64,000 nt of DNA, taken from an uncultured Muribaculaceae bacterium. Lineage in GTDB: Bacteria; Bacteroidota; Bacteroidia; Bacteroidales; Muribaculaceae. Numbering within the stretch: the first letter of the stretch is position 1; the number at the start of each line of letters is the position of its first letter. Under the pieces are notes generated by a model. That model searched no databases. It was not told the DNA's origin and saw only the letters and a program-made list of their open reading frames with translations. The translations under genes were made by a program, and so were the position numbers. Where the stretch lies: NCBI GenBank assembly GCA_947628305.1, contig CANQZG010000004.1, positions 124,001 through 188,000 on the forward strand, given 5' to 3'. Below, piece by piece: positions 52,337 through 60,461 of this stretch.

Positions 52337-53728
52337 TCAGGCGTCGTCGCGGATTATGTGGAGGTGGCGGGTGGCGCGTGTCACGGCGGTGTAGAGCCAG
52401 CGGTAGAAGTCGAGGTTCTGTGCCTCGGGGGCGATTCCTGTCATGTCGATGAACACTTCGCCCCATTGGCCGCCCTGGGCTTTGTGGCAGGTGACGGAGT
52501 AGGCGTATTTGACCTGTAGGGCGTTGACGTAGGGGTCGGACTTGAGGGCGCGGAAGCGTGCGGTGTCCGATGTCTCGGGTTTGAAAATCTCGGGGTCGGA
52601 GTAACGTTGACGGTGTAGTTCGGCAAATTCGGCCATAGGTAGCGTAGGAGTGTCTGACGCGAGTGTGTCGAGGATGATTTTGCAGTCAAGTTCAATGTCA
52701 CGGTCGGGCAGGTGCAGCCTGACATCGGCAAACCGATGACCGTAACGGGTCTCGGTGCAGTAGACCTTCTCGACCAGGGCGATATCGCCGTTGGCGATGA
52801 AATCGAGTTCCTTGACACCTGAGCTCCAGGAATAGTTGTTTTTAGCTACAAGCAATCGTTCACCATGGTCGAGTTCCACGTCGCGGTCGAGAATCATGGT
52901 GCGTACACCTTGGTTGAACGATGCCGCGCGACGGTTGGAACGTGTGATGATTATGGTGTCGTCTATGCCGCTTCGGGCGTAGGCATCAGAAACGGCATCG
53001 GCGATGTCGGCGGGGGCGACGAGCGAGATGTCGTCGAAGCCGTTTATATGGATTTTGGCTTCGGGTAACGGGTCAAGCAGCATTGCACGGCGTAACCATG
53101 TGGCGTTGCGCAGTATGCCGGAACGGGCGTTCTGACGTACTGTGTCGGTGAGTACGGCGCGGGATACCCGCAGATTGTATTTTTTCAGTGTGGCGACATC
53201 CATCGCGGGCGACTTGTCGCTCCCGACGGGGGGGAGTTGAGCTGTGTCGCCGAGCATGATGAGGCGGCATCCTGTACCGGAAAAAACATATTGTAGTAGG
53301 TCGTCAAGCAGATTGGTGCATGATGTGGTGTCCTCGTTGCCTATCATCGACGCCTCGTCCACGATGAAAACGGCGTTGGAAAGATTATTGATGTTGATGC
53401 TGGTGGTCTCGCCCGACAGGGTGGTGCGGTAGATACGGCGGTGAATTGTCGATGCGGGATGTCCCGCGAATGCTCCGAACACTTTGGCGGCGCGTCCGGT
53501 TGGCGCGAGCAAGACAACTGGGACGCGGAATGCTTTCAATGCTTTGACCAATGCGCCGGTGAGGGATGATTTGCCCGTGCCGGCATATCCGTTGACAAGG
53601 AAAACCGAATCGTCCGGGAGGGGCGATGTGCAGAACCGCGCCAATGCCCCGATGAGCAGCGATTGCTGTTCGTTGGGCGAATAGGGCAGTTGCCCAATTA
53701 TTTCGGAATGGAGTCGGTCGGTTGTCAT
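52337..53728 (-). CDS. RecD-like / UvrD_C superfamily 1 helicase
   Basis: ATG 53728 (MTTDRLHSEIIGQLPYSPN) is preferred; the open frame to 53815 only adds translated REP sequence. The 463-residue ATPase shows Walker A VNGYAGTGKSSL near 45, APTGRAAKVFGAFAGHPAST near 73, Walker B VFIVDEASMIGNE near 120 and LGDTAQLPPVGSD near 155, and C-terminal VKYAYSVTCHKAQGGQWGEV and RWLYTAVTRATRHLHIIRD. These are standard for short stand-alone RecD2-type helicases common in Bacteroidetes. The role in DNA repair is assumed from family. Confidence 0.9.
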   Translation of the reverse strand: MTTDRLHSEIIGQLPYSPNEQQSLLIGALARFCTSPLPDDSVFLVNGYAGTGKSSLTGALVKALKAFRVPVVLLAPTGRAAKVFGAFAGHPASTIHRRIYRTTLSGETTSININNLSNAVFIVDEASMIGNEDTTSCTNLLDDLLQYVFSGTGCRLIMLGDTAQLPPVGSDKSPAMDVATLKKYNLRVSRAVLTDTVRQNARSGILRNATWLRRAMLLDPLPEAKIHINGFDDISLVAPADIADAVSDAYARSGIDDTIIITRSNRRAASFNQGVRTMILDRDVELDHGERLLVAKNNYSWSSGVKELDFIANGDIALVEKVYCTETRYGHRFADVRLHLPDRDIELDCKIILDTLASDTPTLPMAEFAELHRQRYSDPEIFKPETSDTARFRALKSDPYVNALQVKYAYSVTCHKAQGGQWGEVFIDMTGIAPEAQNLDFYRWLYTAVTRATRHLHIIRDDA

Positions 53729-53770
53729 TTGGTTTATATAAAAGCAAACAGTGGCTTTTTTGTGCTTAGT

Positions 53771-53887
53771 GTGAAATCGTAGGGACGCGCCAACGTGCGC
53801 GTCCTGGAATCGCATACGTTAATAAGCTGTTTGTGATGTGATGGACGCGCTCGTTGGCGCGTCCCTACGATGTTGTTATGCGAAATG
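53771..53887. repeat. REP/BIME-like paired hairpin element D
   Basis: Hairpins CGTAGGGACGCGCCAACGTG... (53778-53804) and ...GGCGCGTCCCTACG (53843-53869) in inverted order, with a spacer unlike that of elements A and B. Outer GTGAAATCGT and ACGATG. Its translation (DAHVGASLRF) has extended the helicase reading frame artificially. Confidence 0.85.
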
Positions 53888-53893
53888 TATTAA

Positions 53894-53940
53894 TAAAAAA
53901 GAATGAGTAACGTAATCCGAAGATTAACAATTACTCATTC
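53894..53940 (-). terminator. Rho-independent terminator of tRNA-Asp
   Basis: Minus strand: GAATGAGTAA ... inner GTTAATC-TTCG-GATTAC ... TTACTCATTC followed by TTTTTTATT. The inner TTCG tetraloop and T-run make a strong terminator 14 bp after the tRNA. Confidence 0.85.
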
Positions 53941-53953
53941 TCCTCTCTCCTCT

Positions 53954-54027
53954 GCGGTATGGACGGGACTCGAACCCGCGACCCCCTGCGTGACAGGCAG
54001 GTATTCTAACCAGCTGAACTACCACAC
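53954..54027 (-). tRNA. tRNA-Asp (GTC)
   Basis: The 74-nt cloverleaf has acceptor GGTGTGG pairing with CCATACC (one G-T), D-arm GTTCAGCTGGTTAGAAT, anticodon stem-loop CCTGC-CTGTCAC-GCAGG (anticodon GTC) and T-arm GCGGGTTCGAGTCCCGT. Discriminator G; the CCA end is not encoded. A consensus promoter and terminator flank it, so it is a single-tRNA unit. Confidence 0.96.
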
Positions 54028-54068
54028 CATTTTGTTGAGGCAATTGGCTTGTGGCTCATTTGCGAGTG

Positions 54069-54100
54069 CAAAGTTAATGCACGTTTTTCAATCCTGCAAA
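54069..54100 (-). promoter_or_regulatory. Promoter of tRNA-Asp
   Basis: Minus strand: TTTG (54100-54097), 20 bp, TAACTTTG (54076-54069): full consensus match. Start expected near 54062. Confidence 0.8.
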
Positions 54101-54233
54101 TTTTTCGCAAACTTTTTTTCAAAAAGGTCGATTAAAAACAGTGAGGGTTAAATAATATTAAAAGGAGGGCTTTCCATTAGATAAAATTTACCATCTAAAT
54201 GTCTTTAATACCTAAGCGATTGAAATATGATGA

Positions 54234-54379
54234 TACTGCAAAATTGGTGTTTTGTGCAAAATCGTAGGGACGGGGCGTGTCCCCGTCCGATAAGAACAAT
54301 TGATTTATAGCGATTTATGACGGCGGACACGACACATCGTGTCCCTACGATTTCAATTTTGTGAATTCTACAACACGCT
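54234..54379. repeat. REP/BIME-like paired hairpin element E
   Basis: Variant with different stems: CGTAGGGACGGGGCGTGTCC... (54263-54288; GGACGGGG/CCCCGTCC) and GGACACGACACATCGTGTCC...CTACG (54325-54349). Both keep the GTAG/CTAC heads. Ends TACTGCAAAATT and AATTTTGTG...CTACAACACGCT are partly inverted. The rest of 54101-54428 shows nothing else. Confidence 0.8.
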
Positions 54380-54428
54380 AATAATCAGTGTAAAAGTAAC
54401 AGTATAAACACTTATTATAAAAATTATC

Positions 54429-55004
54429 ATGAGAAGGATAGTGTTTGTTATAGTTTGTCTTATTGCCGGGGTTATCGGATGTTATTCTCAGCAAAACAAT
54501 TCGGAATGGGCCGCGATGATAGGGGCGAGGTGGAATGGAAATTCATCCGCTGATGTGTGGGGAGTCGAAGCCGGGGGTGGATATCAAAAATTCTTGTTCA
54601 AAGGTCTTTTTCTCAATCCGCAGGGATTGGTGTACCTGAATCATTGGGATGACGGGGTGAAAAAGACCACTTTAGGCGTAAATTTAAGAACTGATTTTGG
54701 TTATCGTCTCCCAACAACTGTCGGTTTTGAAGTTTTTACAGGACCAGACTTTGACGTTAATTTTAAACGTGCGACAATGGCGCACGAATATCCTGACAAG
54801 GATTATGTGAGCGGTGATAATGAGGAAGGTTCTTATCCTTATACCCCCGTTGCCATTTTGAGATGGCGACTGGGTGTAGGGGTCAACTTGGGGGCGTTCT
54901 CAATCAAGGGAGCATACGCCCTCGGTGTCAGTCACGGCATCAAAAACAGTTCGCGACAGTTGAATCTTTTTGAAGTTTCGCTGGGTTACCGTTTAGGACG
55001 GTGA
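54429..55004 (+). CDS. Small outer-membrane beta-barrel-like protein
   Basis: A 191-residue exported protein (signal peptide MRRIVFVIVCLIAGVIGCYS). The mature part alternates hydrophobic and polar residues in strands with aromatic girdles: AAMIGARWNGNSSADVWGVE, AGGGYQKFLFKGLFLNPQGL, LGVNLRTDFGYRLP, LRWRLGVGVNLGAFSIKGAY, ending in LFEVSLGYRLGR, whose terminal strand suits outer-membrane assembly. About eight strands fit an OmpA/OmpX-sized barrel. It is isolated between repeat elements; function unknown. Confidence 0.7.
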   Translation: MRRIVFVIVCLIAGVIGCYSQQNNSEWAAMIGARWNGNSSADVWGVEAGGGYQKFLFKGLFLNPQGLVYLNHWDDGVKKTTLGVNLRTDFGYRLPTTVGFEVFTGPDFDVNFKRATMAHEYPDKDYVSGDNEEGSYPYTPVAILRWRLGVGVNLGAFSIKGAYALGVSHGIKNSSRQLNLFEVSLGYRLGR

Positions 55005-55033
55005 TTGTATGAAAGGTGATTGTATGAAATAGG

Positions 55034-55182
55034 TAGGAGGGTGTTGCAGAACCTGGGTAGGGTGCTGCTACTGCAGCACCGCATGTCGGGAATTATCGTT
55101 GATTCTCAACGTGTTGCGGTGTGACCATGGCCACACCTTACCTGATTCCGGGCAATTTTTCGGAGTTTTGCAACACCTTCCT
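55034..55182. repeat. REP/BIME-like element F (divergent stems)
   Basis: GTAGGGTGCTGCTACTGCAG... (55057-55080; GGTGCTGC/GCAGCACC) and GGTGTGACCATGGCCACACC then TTAC (55118-55141). Ends GGAGGGTGTTGCAGAA and GTTTTGCAACACCTTCC are inverted. It keeps the family frame but shares no stem sequence with elements A-D. Confidence 0.75.
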
Positions 55183-55272
55183 CGAAGTGGTAAATTTTAA
55201 ATTATTTGCAATAAAGGACGCGCACGTTGGCGCGTCCCTACGATGTTGTTTTTGAGTTTTGCAACAAACTCC
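55183..55272. repeat. Half REP element G, joined to element F
   Basis: Contains only one hairpin, GGACGCGCACGTTGGCGCGT to CCCTACG (55216-55242), the conserved inner spacer (ATTATTTGCAATAAA) on its left and the right end GTTTTGCAACAAACTCC. The first hairpin is missing where element F abuts. Confidence 0.75.
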
Positions 55273-55289
55273 GTTATTTGTAAACCGTT

Positions 55290-56654
55290 TCAGTCGAAGT
55301 TGATTTCGTTTGACATGCGGGGAGTGGGGTTCTGGTCGTCGATGCGGCGGTTGGATGAGCCGTTGTTGCGAATGGAATCCACCACTTTTTTGTCGCGGTT
55401 GTAGGCGGGCGATTTCTCAAGGGTCTCGGTGAGCATGTCATCATCGAGCTGGTTGGGTGCGAGGATGATGTATCGCTGGCGGTTGCCGGCCATCTCCTCG
55501 ACTTTCTCGGTGCCGTATTCCTGTTTTATGCGGTCGTCATCAGGTTCGGTCTTGGGTGTGACAGGCTTGCGGTTTTCAGGTTTGGAAGTCCGTTCGCCGC
55601 CGAAGATTATGCCACGGCGTCCCCCAGGTTGCGCCCCCGATTGTATTTCTTCCTCCTCCTCGCGGATTGTGACATCGAATCCGGCGGCGAGAATAGTGAT
55701 TTTGACCTTGTTCCCGAGGCTCTCGTCGAATCCTACGCCCCATATCACATCTACCCCTTTGTCGATGTCACTGACAAATTTGGTCAACTCGTTTGACTCC
55801 GACATTACAAACTCGTCCTCGGCGTCACGTGAGAAATATAGGTTGAACAGCAATTTCTTTGAACCGAGTATGTCGCGGTTTTTCAATAACGGGGAGTTCA
55901 GGGCATCCTCGATGGCCTTGGTTACACGGTGCTCTCCCTCGCCGTAGCCGGTCGAGATGATTGCTGCCCCGCCGTCGCGCAACGTGGTGTCCACGTCGTT
56001 GAAGTCAAGGTTGATGTGCCCCTCACATGTAATCAGCTCTGAAATCGAGCGAGCGGCTGTCGAAAGCGTGTCATCGGCCTTTGAGAAGGCGTTGACAAAA
56101 TTGCAATCGCCGTATATTTCGTTCAGACGCTCGTTGTTGATGACGAGCAGTGCATCGACATACTTCGCCATCTCGTCGGCACCTGCCAAGGCCTTGATGA
56201 TTTTTTTCTGTCCTTCAAACAGGAACGGGATTGTGACAATACCGATTGTGAGCAACCCGCGTTCCTTGGCGATACGTGCCACGACCGGTCCGGCGCCTGT
56301 GCCTGTGCCGCCACCCATTCCGGCGGTGATGAACACCATTTTGGTCTCGTCGTCAAATAACTGTGAAATCTGGTCGGCCGAGTCCTCGGCATACTGTCGC
56401 GCGATTTCAGGTTTGTTGCCGGCTCCGAGGCCCGGGCCAATCTGCAATGTCTTTGCGACCTGGGAGCGTTTGAGTGCCTGTCGGTCGGTATTGATATTGA
56501 CAAACGAAACATTCTTTATGCCCTGTTTGAACATGTGGTCTACGGCGTTGTTGCCACCGCCGCCCACGCCTACGGCCTTGATTATGATTTCGTCACGGTC
56601 GTTTGAAACGAAGTCAGATGTATCTGCGATATTGTCGTTGAAATTCTTATCCAT
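55290..56654 (-). CDS. ftsZ: Cell division protein FtsZ
   Basis: Tubulin-like GTPase that forms the division ring. The 454-residue protein shows IKAVGVGGGGNNAVDHMF near residue 25, the GTP-binding signature FITAGMGGGTGTGAGPVVAR near 108 and VDALLVINNERLNEIYGD near 165; the core ends near residue 330. A variable linker precedes a C-terminal end NEINFD in place of the common conserved peptide, so tail contacts (FtsA, etc.) may differ. Last gene of the visible division cluster, 38 bp after ftsA. Confidence 0.97.
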   Translation of the reverse strand: MDKNFNDNIADTSDFVSNDRDEIIIKAVGVGGGGNNAVDHMFKQGIKNVSFVNINTDRQALKRSQVAKTLQIGPGLGAGNKPEIARQYAEDSADQISQLFDDETKMVFITAGMGGGTGTGAGPVVARIAKERGLLTIGIVTIPFLFEGQKKIIKALAGADEMAKYVDALLVINNERLNEIYGDCNFVNAFSKADDTLSTAARSISELITCEGHINLDFNDVDTTLRDGGAAIISTGYGEGEHRVTKAIEDALNSPLLKNRDILGSKKLLFNLYFSRDAEDEFVMSESNELTKFVSDIDKGVDVIWGVGFDESLGNKVKITILAAGFDVTIREEEEEIQSGAQPGGRRGIIFGGERTSKPENRKPVTPKTEPDDDRIKQEYGTEKVEEMAGNRQRYIILAPNQLDDDMLTETLEKSPAYNRDKKVVDSIRNNGSSNRRIDDQNPTPRMSNEINFD

Positions 56655-56692
56655 GTCTGTTCGGTGTTAAGTGCCTGGTTTTTAAACGGCTT

Positions 56693-58078
56693 TTAGTCAA
56701 GGTCATCGTTGTCATCGTCATCGGTCTCGGTCAATATCTGAGTGACGCGGTTTTTCATTTTGTCGATGGCACGTGTGAATATTCCGGGGCGGGAAGGTCT
56801 CCTGGGTTTCTCCCTGATTTCATCATCCTCGTCATCGATATCCATGTCATCATCCTCGTCAACCCCGAAATCGTCATCGTCGTCATTGCTGTTATCGGGT
56901 TGTGTCTCTGCTTTAGGGGTGTCATCTTCCTTGGGTATGACCGCGATTGTGCATGCCCGCATCATGGGGTCGAGTGTCGCGGCATAAAGAACCGAGATTA
57001 CATCCACGGCCTCGGCGGTGTGGATGCGTGGGTCGCCTATGCGAATCATCACCACCGGCATGCCTGCGCGTACCTTCATTTTTGTGAACGCTTCAAGACG
57101 GGAGTTGAACCCGCGCAACTTTGCGCCGTTGCCCACGACTATTATCCCGGCGGGTAGCTGGCGGCCGGTGAAGCCGGCATATTTGATTTGTTCGTTGATA
57201 TTGGCGATGATTTCGCCGGCGCGGGCTGTCACATAGTTGTTGATTTCAGTATAGTCGATTCCATCGGGTGTGAATGTAGTCGTATTGGCTGGGTCGGCGT
57301 TGCCTCCGGCAAGTTTCAGCTGCTCGGCGCGTTCCTCGAGATGGTTCAATGAGGTGATGTCGCGGGTGATGTTTCTTGAACCGAGGGGGAGCGTCGCGAG
57401 GTATTGCAATGCGCCGTTCTTGTAGATTGACACTGTGGTTGTTTCTGCGCCGAAGTCAACGAGCATGCAGCCTAAGCGTTTCTCGTCACTGGAAAGGACG
57501 AGGTCGGCCTGGGCGAGTTGTCGGACGATATACCCGTTCACGTTCAGGTGCAGCTTCTCGGATAGGACCTGGTTCAGGTTGCGCTTGATTTGTGAACGGC
57601 AGGTAATAAGGTTCAATGTCGCCTGGATGCTGCGCCCGTAAGTCCCCACGGGGCGAGCGACCACAGAGCGGTCTATGCGGTATTCCCTCGGAGTGACGCT
57701 GATTACGTCACGTTCGTTGTAGATAGTGCCGTAAGCCTCCTCGTTGATTTGCTCCACCATTTCCTTGGTGATTTCACGCTCAAGCGGGAGTTGCCGTTCA
57801 AACTCGGCCCGTGTCGCCATGGTCGATTTCCCGCCGACACCCACATACACCCCTGTCACACGATGTCCCGGGATGCGGGACTCGAGTCTTGAAATGATTG
57901 CCTGTATGCGGTTGGACACTTCGGCAACATTCTGTATGCAGCCGTAACGCACGCTGTCGATGAGTTGTTCCTCCTCGACGGCCTTGACCGAGAGAGTCCC
58001 CGACGAGTCAAGTTGTCCCACGGCTCCACGGAGTTTGGAGCTTCCGATTTCAAGGGCGATGATATATTTTTGTTCCAT
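56693..58078 (-). CDS. ftsA: Cell division protein FtsA with acidic insert and tail
   Basis: Actin-like ATPase that ties FtsZ to the membrane. The 461-residue protein has IALEIGSSKLRGAVGQLD (phosphate 1), ITREMVEQ... RVITPREYRIDR near 125, CMLVDFGAETTTVSIYKNGA near 205 and GIIVVGNGAKLRGFNSRLEA near 310. After the core comes a stretch rich in Asp/Glu (near 385-420), then a basic amphipathic helix GIFTRAIDKMKNRVTQIL likely to bind the membrane, then a second acidic end (TETDDDDNDDLD). Downstream start is 38 bp before ftsZ. Confidence 0.95.
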   Translation of the reverse strand: MEQKYIIALEIGSSKLRGAVGQLDSSGTLSVKAVEEEQLIDSVRYGCIQNVAEVSNRIQAIISRLESRIPGHRVTGVYVGVGGKSTMATRAEFERQLPLEREITKEMVEQINEEAYGTIYNERDVISVTPREYRIDRSVVARPVGTYGRSIQATLNLITCRSQIKRNLNQVLSEKLHLNVNGYIVRQLAQADLVLSSDEKRLGCMLVDFGAETTTVSIYKNGALQYLATLPLGSRNITRDITSLNHLEERAEQLKLAGGNADPANTTTFTPDGIDYTEINNYVTARAGEIIANINEQIKYAGFTGRQLPAGIIVVGNGAKLRGFNSRLEAFTKMKVRAGMPVVMIRIGDPRIHTAEAVDVISVLYAATLDPMMRACTIAVIPKEDDTPKAETQPDNSNDDDDDFGVDEDDDMDIDDEDDEIREKPRRPSRPGIFTRAIDKMKNRVTQILTETDDDDNDDLD

Positions 58079-58096
58079 ATCGTAGGTGAAGATGAA

Positions 58097-59077
58097 TTAA
58101 GGAGTTTTCTTTTCGGGTGTGGATGATTTCTTTGGGGTCGGCGCGGTGTCGTTAGATGCCGTCGGCCTGTCGTTGACCGATGTCGGTATTTTTTTCTCCC
58201 CGTGGGCCTTGCGTCCCGGGAGTGTCTGTCCGGGGGCGACATTGTCCCCGACGAGCATGTTGTTCATGTCCAGTTCCTCGCGCTCGTCATCGGCGGTAAT
58301 CAGGTTGTTGTGCAGGGCCTTCAGCCGTCGTGTGGCGACAATTTGTCCGCCCCATTTTACCGATACAGTGTCGTAGTACTGCCACCCTTTCACCGGGAAA
58401 ATCTTTTTATAGAATGTTGACAGGCGTGTGAACTTGCTCTCGAAGTCGACCGGCTCGCCGATGTTTATGACATGACCGCGTATCATGGGAATGAGTATGA
58501 TGTCGGTCGGGGAGTCGACTTTTATCATTGTGACAAGATTGTTCAATGTCGAGTCGGCTGTGAGGTAGTCGATTAGAGGAAGCACCGATGCAGCGGTGAA
58601 CACAGTGTCGGTGTCGGGGAAGTGACCGCTGATTACCGGGACGTTGATATGATAACGTGCGTCGGCCGACATGTGTTTGCCGTCCTTGTTGATATAGTAG
58701 GATTTTCCGCCGTCAAATACCCGGGCGACCGGAATCATTGGGTCGACCTCGATTTTGACGGTGCCATCGCTCATTTTTAGGACGCGTGCACGCTCGATGC
58801 GGTCATTTTCCATGAGTCTGCGCTCGATTTCGTCGGTGTTGATGTCGGCTATGCGTGAGCGCATGGCGTTGTCGTAGACTGAACCGAGGTCACGTTTTAT
58901 TTCATCGGAGGTCACGAAGCGGCGAGACAGCGAGTCGTTGACTTCGATGACGATGCCGCGGCATTTTTCGTTGGCGCTTACGCGCCCGGTCATGACGAGT
59001 GCGGTCACCAGATAGGCGACCAGGGCCAGGGACATGAACGCCCTGATATATCGGTGCACTCGCGATGTTTTTTTCAT
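58097..59077 (-). CDS. ftsQ: Cell division protein FtsQ
   Basis: Bitopic division protein. ATG 59077 (MKKTSRVHRYIRAFMSLALV) is preferred over 59143, whose extra residues lie inside the murC end. It has a short cytoplasmic N-terminus, one membrane span (FMSLALVAYLVTALVMTGRV) and a POTRA-like periplasmic region (GIVIEVNDSLSRRFVTSDEI near 42, then IERARVLKMSDGTVKIEV). The C-terminal 60 residues are charged and low-complexity (NDTAPTPKKSSTPEKKTP). Family assignment rests on position and domain pattern. Confidence 0.88.
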   Translation of the reverse strand: MKKTSRVHRYIRAFMSLALVAYLVTALVMTGRVSANEKCRGIVIEVNDSLSRRFVTSDEIKRDLGSVYDNAMRSRIADINTDEIERRLMENDRIERARVLKMSDGTVKIEVDPMIPVARVFDGGKSYYINKDGKHMSADARYHINVPVISGHFPDTDTVFTAASVLPLIDYLTADSTLNNLVTMIKVDSPTDIILIPMIRGHVINIGEPVDFESKFTRLSTFYKKIFPVKGWQYYDTVSVKWGGQIVATRRLKALHNNLITADDEREELDMNNMLVGDNVAPGQTLPGRKAHGEKKIPTSVNDRPTASNDTAPTPKKSSTPEKKTP

Positions 59078-59081
59078 TACT

Positions 59082-60461
59082 CTATAGAGTGTTGCGTCTG
59101 CGGGACTGTTCGACAATCTGTGGCAGACAGTCACAGATGTCACCGGCCCCGGCAGTCAACAGGATGTCAAAGTTACGATTTTTCAATGTTTCGGTCAAGT
59201 TTTCTTTTGAAATCAGCACTTTATTGTCGTGTTTTATGCCATCCAGGATGATTTGGGACGTGACTCCGGCGATGGGGAGCTCACGTGCCGGATATATGTC
59301 GAGGAGTATAACCTCGTCGGCCTCTGACAGGACATCCGCGAAATCTTTCGCGAAATCACGGGTGCGTGTGTAAAGGTGTGGTTGGAAAGCCACGGTGAAT
59401 TTGCGACCGGGATAGAGGGACTTGACTGAGCGTATCGATGCGCGAAGTTCATCGGGATGGTGGGCGTAGTCATCGATAATCGCGCGGTCTTTCTCCTTGA
59501 GATGGAACTCAAACCGACGTTTGGGGCCTCGGAACGATGCCATGGCCTGACGCAATGACTTCTCGTCGAGTGTCCCGGTGCACCACACGGCTGCAATTGC
59601 CGCGATTGCGTTGTCAATGTTGATTTCGACCGGGACACCAAGCTCGATGTCCTTGATTAGTCCCGACGGAGTGACGGCGTCAAATATTATCGACCCGTCT
59701 TCATGGCGAATGTCGCGTGCATGGAAGTTGCCGCTGTCGCGTGAGTAGGTGAATACTTTGACACCATCAGCGGGACGCGGCTTTAGTTTCAACCCCTCGT
59801 GCACCACAAGGAATCCGTCAGGGACGATTAACTCGGTGAAGTGGGCGAAACTTTCGAGGTAGTTCTCCTCGGTGCCGTATATGTCGAGATGGTCGGGGTC
59901 GGTGGCCGTGATTACGGCGATATATGGTCTCAGATGGTGGAACGAGCGGTCATATTCATCGGCCTCTATGACTGTATAGGGCGATGTCCCGCTAAGCAGC
60001 AGATTGCTGTCATAGTTGCGCAGGATGCCGCCGAGGAATGCGTTGCATCCTGTAGGGGAGCAGTGCATGATGTGGGCGGCCATCGATGATGTCGTTGTCT
60101 TTCCGTGGGTCCCGGCGAAGCATATCCCGCGAGAGTTGCGCGTAATCAGTCCGAGCACCTGGGCGCGTTTGTGGATTTCAAAACCTCCCGCCATGAAATA
60201 CTGCAATATTGAGTTGTCGGTTGACACGGCCGGCGTGTAGACAACCAGTGTCGATTCCGGGTCACGGAATGTTTCAGGGATATTGTGGGAGTCATCGGTA
60301 TAGGTGATGGCGATGCCCTCGTTCTCAAGGGCGCGGGTCAGGTCGGTGGCGGTACGGTCATATCCGGCGACGTTGCATCCCTTGGAGCGGAAATAGCGTT
60401 CGAGGGCGGCCATGCCGATTCCTCCCGCTCCTACGAAATATATGTTGTCCTTACCGTTCAT
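59082..60461 (-). CDS. murC: UDP-N-acetylmuramate-L-alanine ligase
   Basis: Adds the first L-alanine of the peptidoglycan stem peptide. ATG 60461 (MNGKDNIYFVGAGGIGMAAL) fits the family start better than 60494, which overlaps murG by 44 bp. The 459-residue protein has the Rossmann start, ATP loop CFAGTHGKTTTSSMAAH near 110, EADEYDRSFHHLRPYIAV near 164, AIIDDYAHHPDELRASI near 334 and FQPHLYTRTRDFAKDFADVL near 355. The start overlaps murG by 11 bp. Confidence 0.96.
   Translation of the reverse strand: MNGKDNIYFVGAGGIGMAALERYFRSKGCNVAGYDRTATDLTRALENEGIAITYTDDSHNIPETFRDPESTLVVYTPAVSTDNSILQYFMAGGFEIHKRAQVLGLITRNSRGICFAGTHGKTTTSSMAAHIMHCSPTGCNAFLGGILRNYDSNLLLSGTSPYTVIEADEYDRSFHHLRPYIAVITATDPDHLDIYGTEENYLESFAHFTELIVPDGFLVVHEGLKLKPRPADGVKVFTYSRDSGNFHARDIRHEDGSIIFDAVTPSGLIKDIELGVPVEINIDNAIAAIAAVWCTGTLDEKSLRQAMASFRGPKRRFEFHLKEKDRAIIDDYAHHPDELRASIRSVKSLYPGRKFTVAFQPHLYTRTRDFAKDFADVLSEADEVILLDIYPARELPIAGVTSQIILDGIKHDNKVLISKENLTETLKNRNFDILLTAGAGDICDCLPQIVEQSRRRNTL

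Noticed and set aside
53729..53815. N-terminal extension of the helicase reading frame (DAHVGASLRF...)
   Set aside because: These codons are translated REP hairpin sequence; the same peptide arises at other REP copies (near 6040 and 31410). The ATG at 53728 gives the natural start.
55957..56670. 237-codon antisense open frame in ftsZ
   Set aside because: Ser/Ile-rich composition of a reverse-frame shadow; ftsZ is certain on the other strand.
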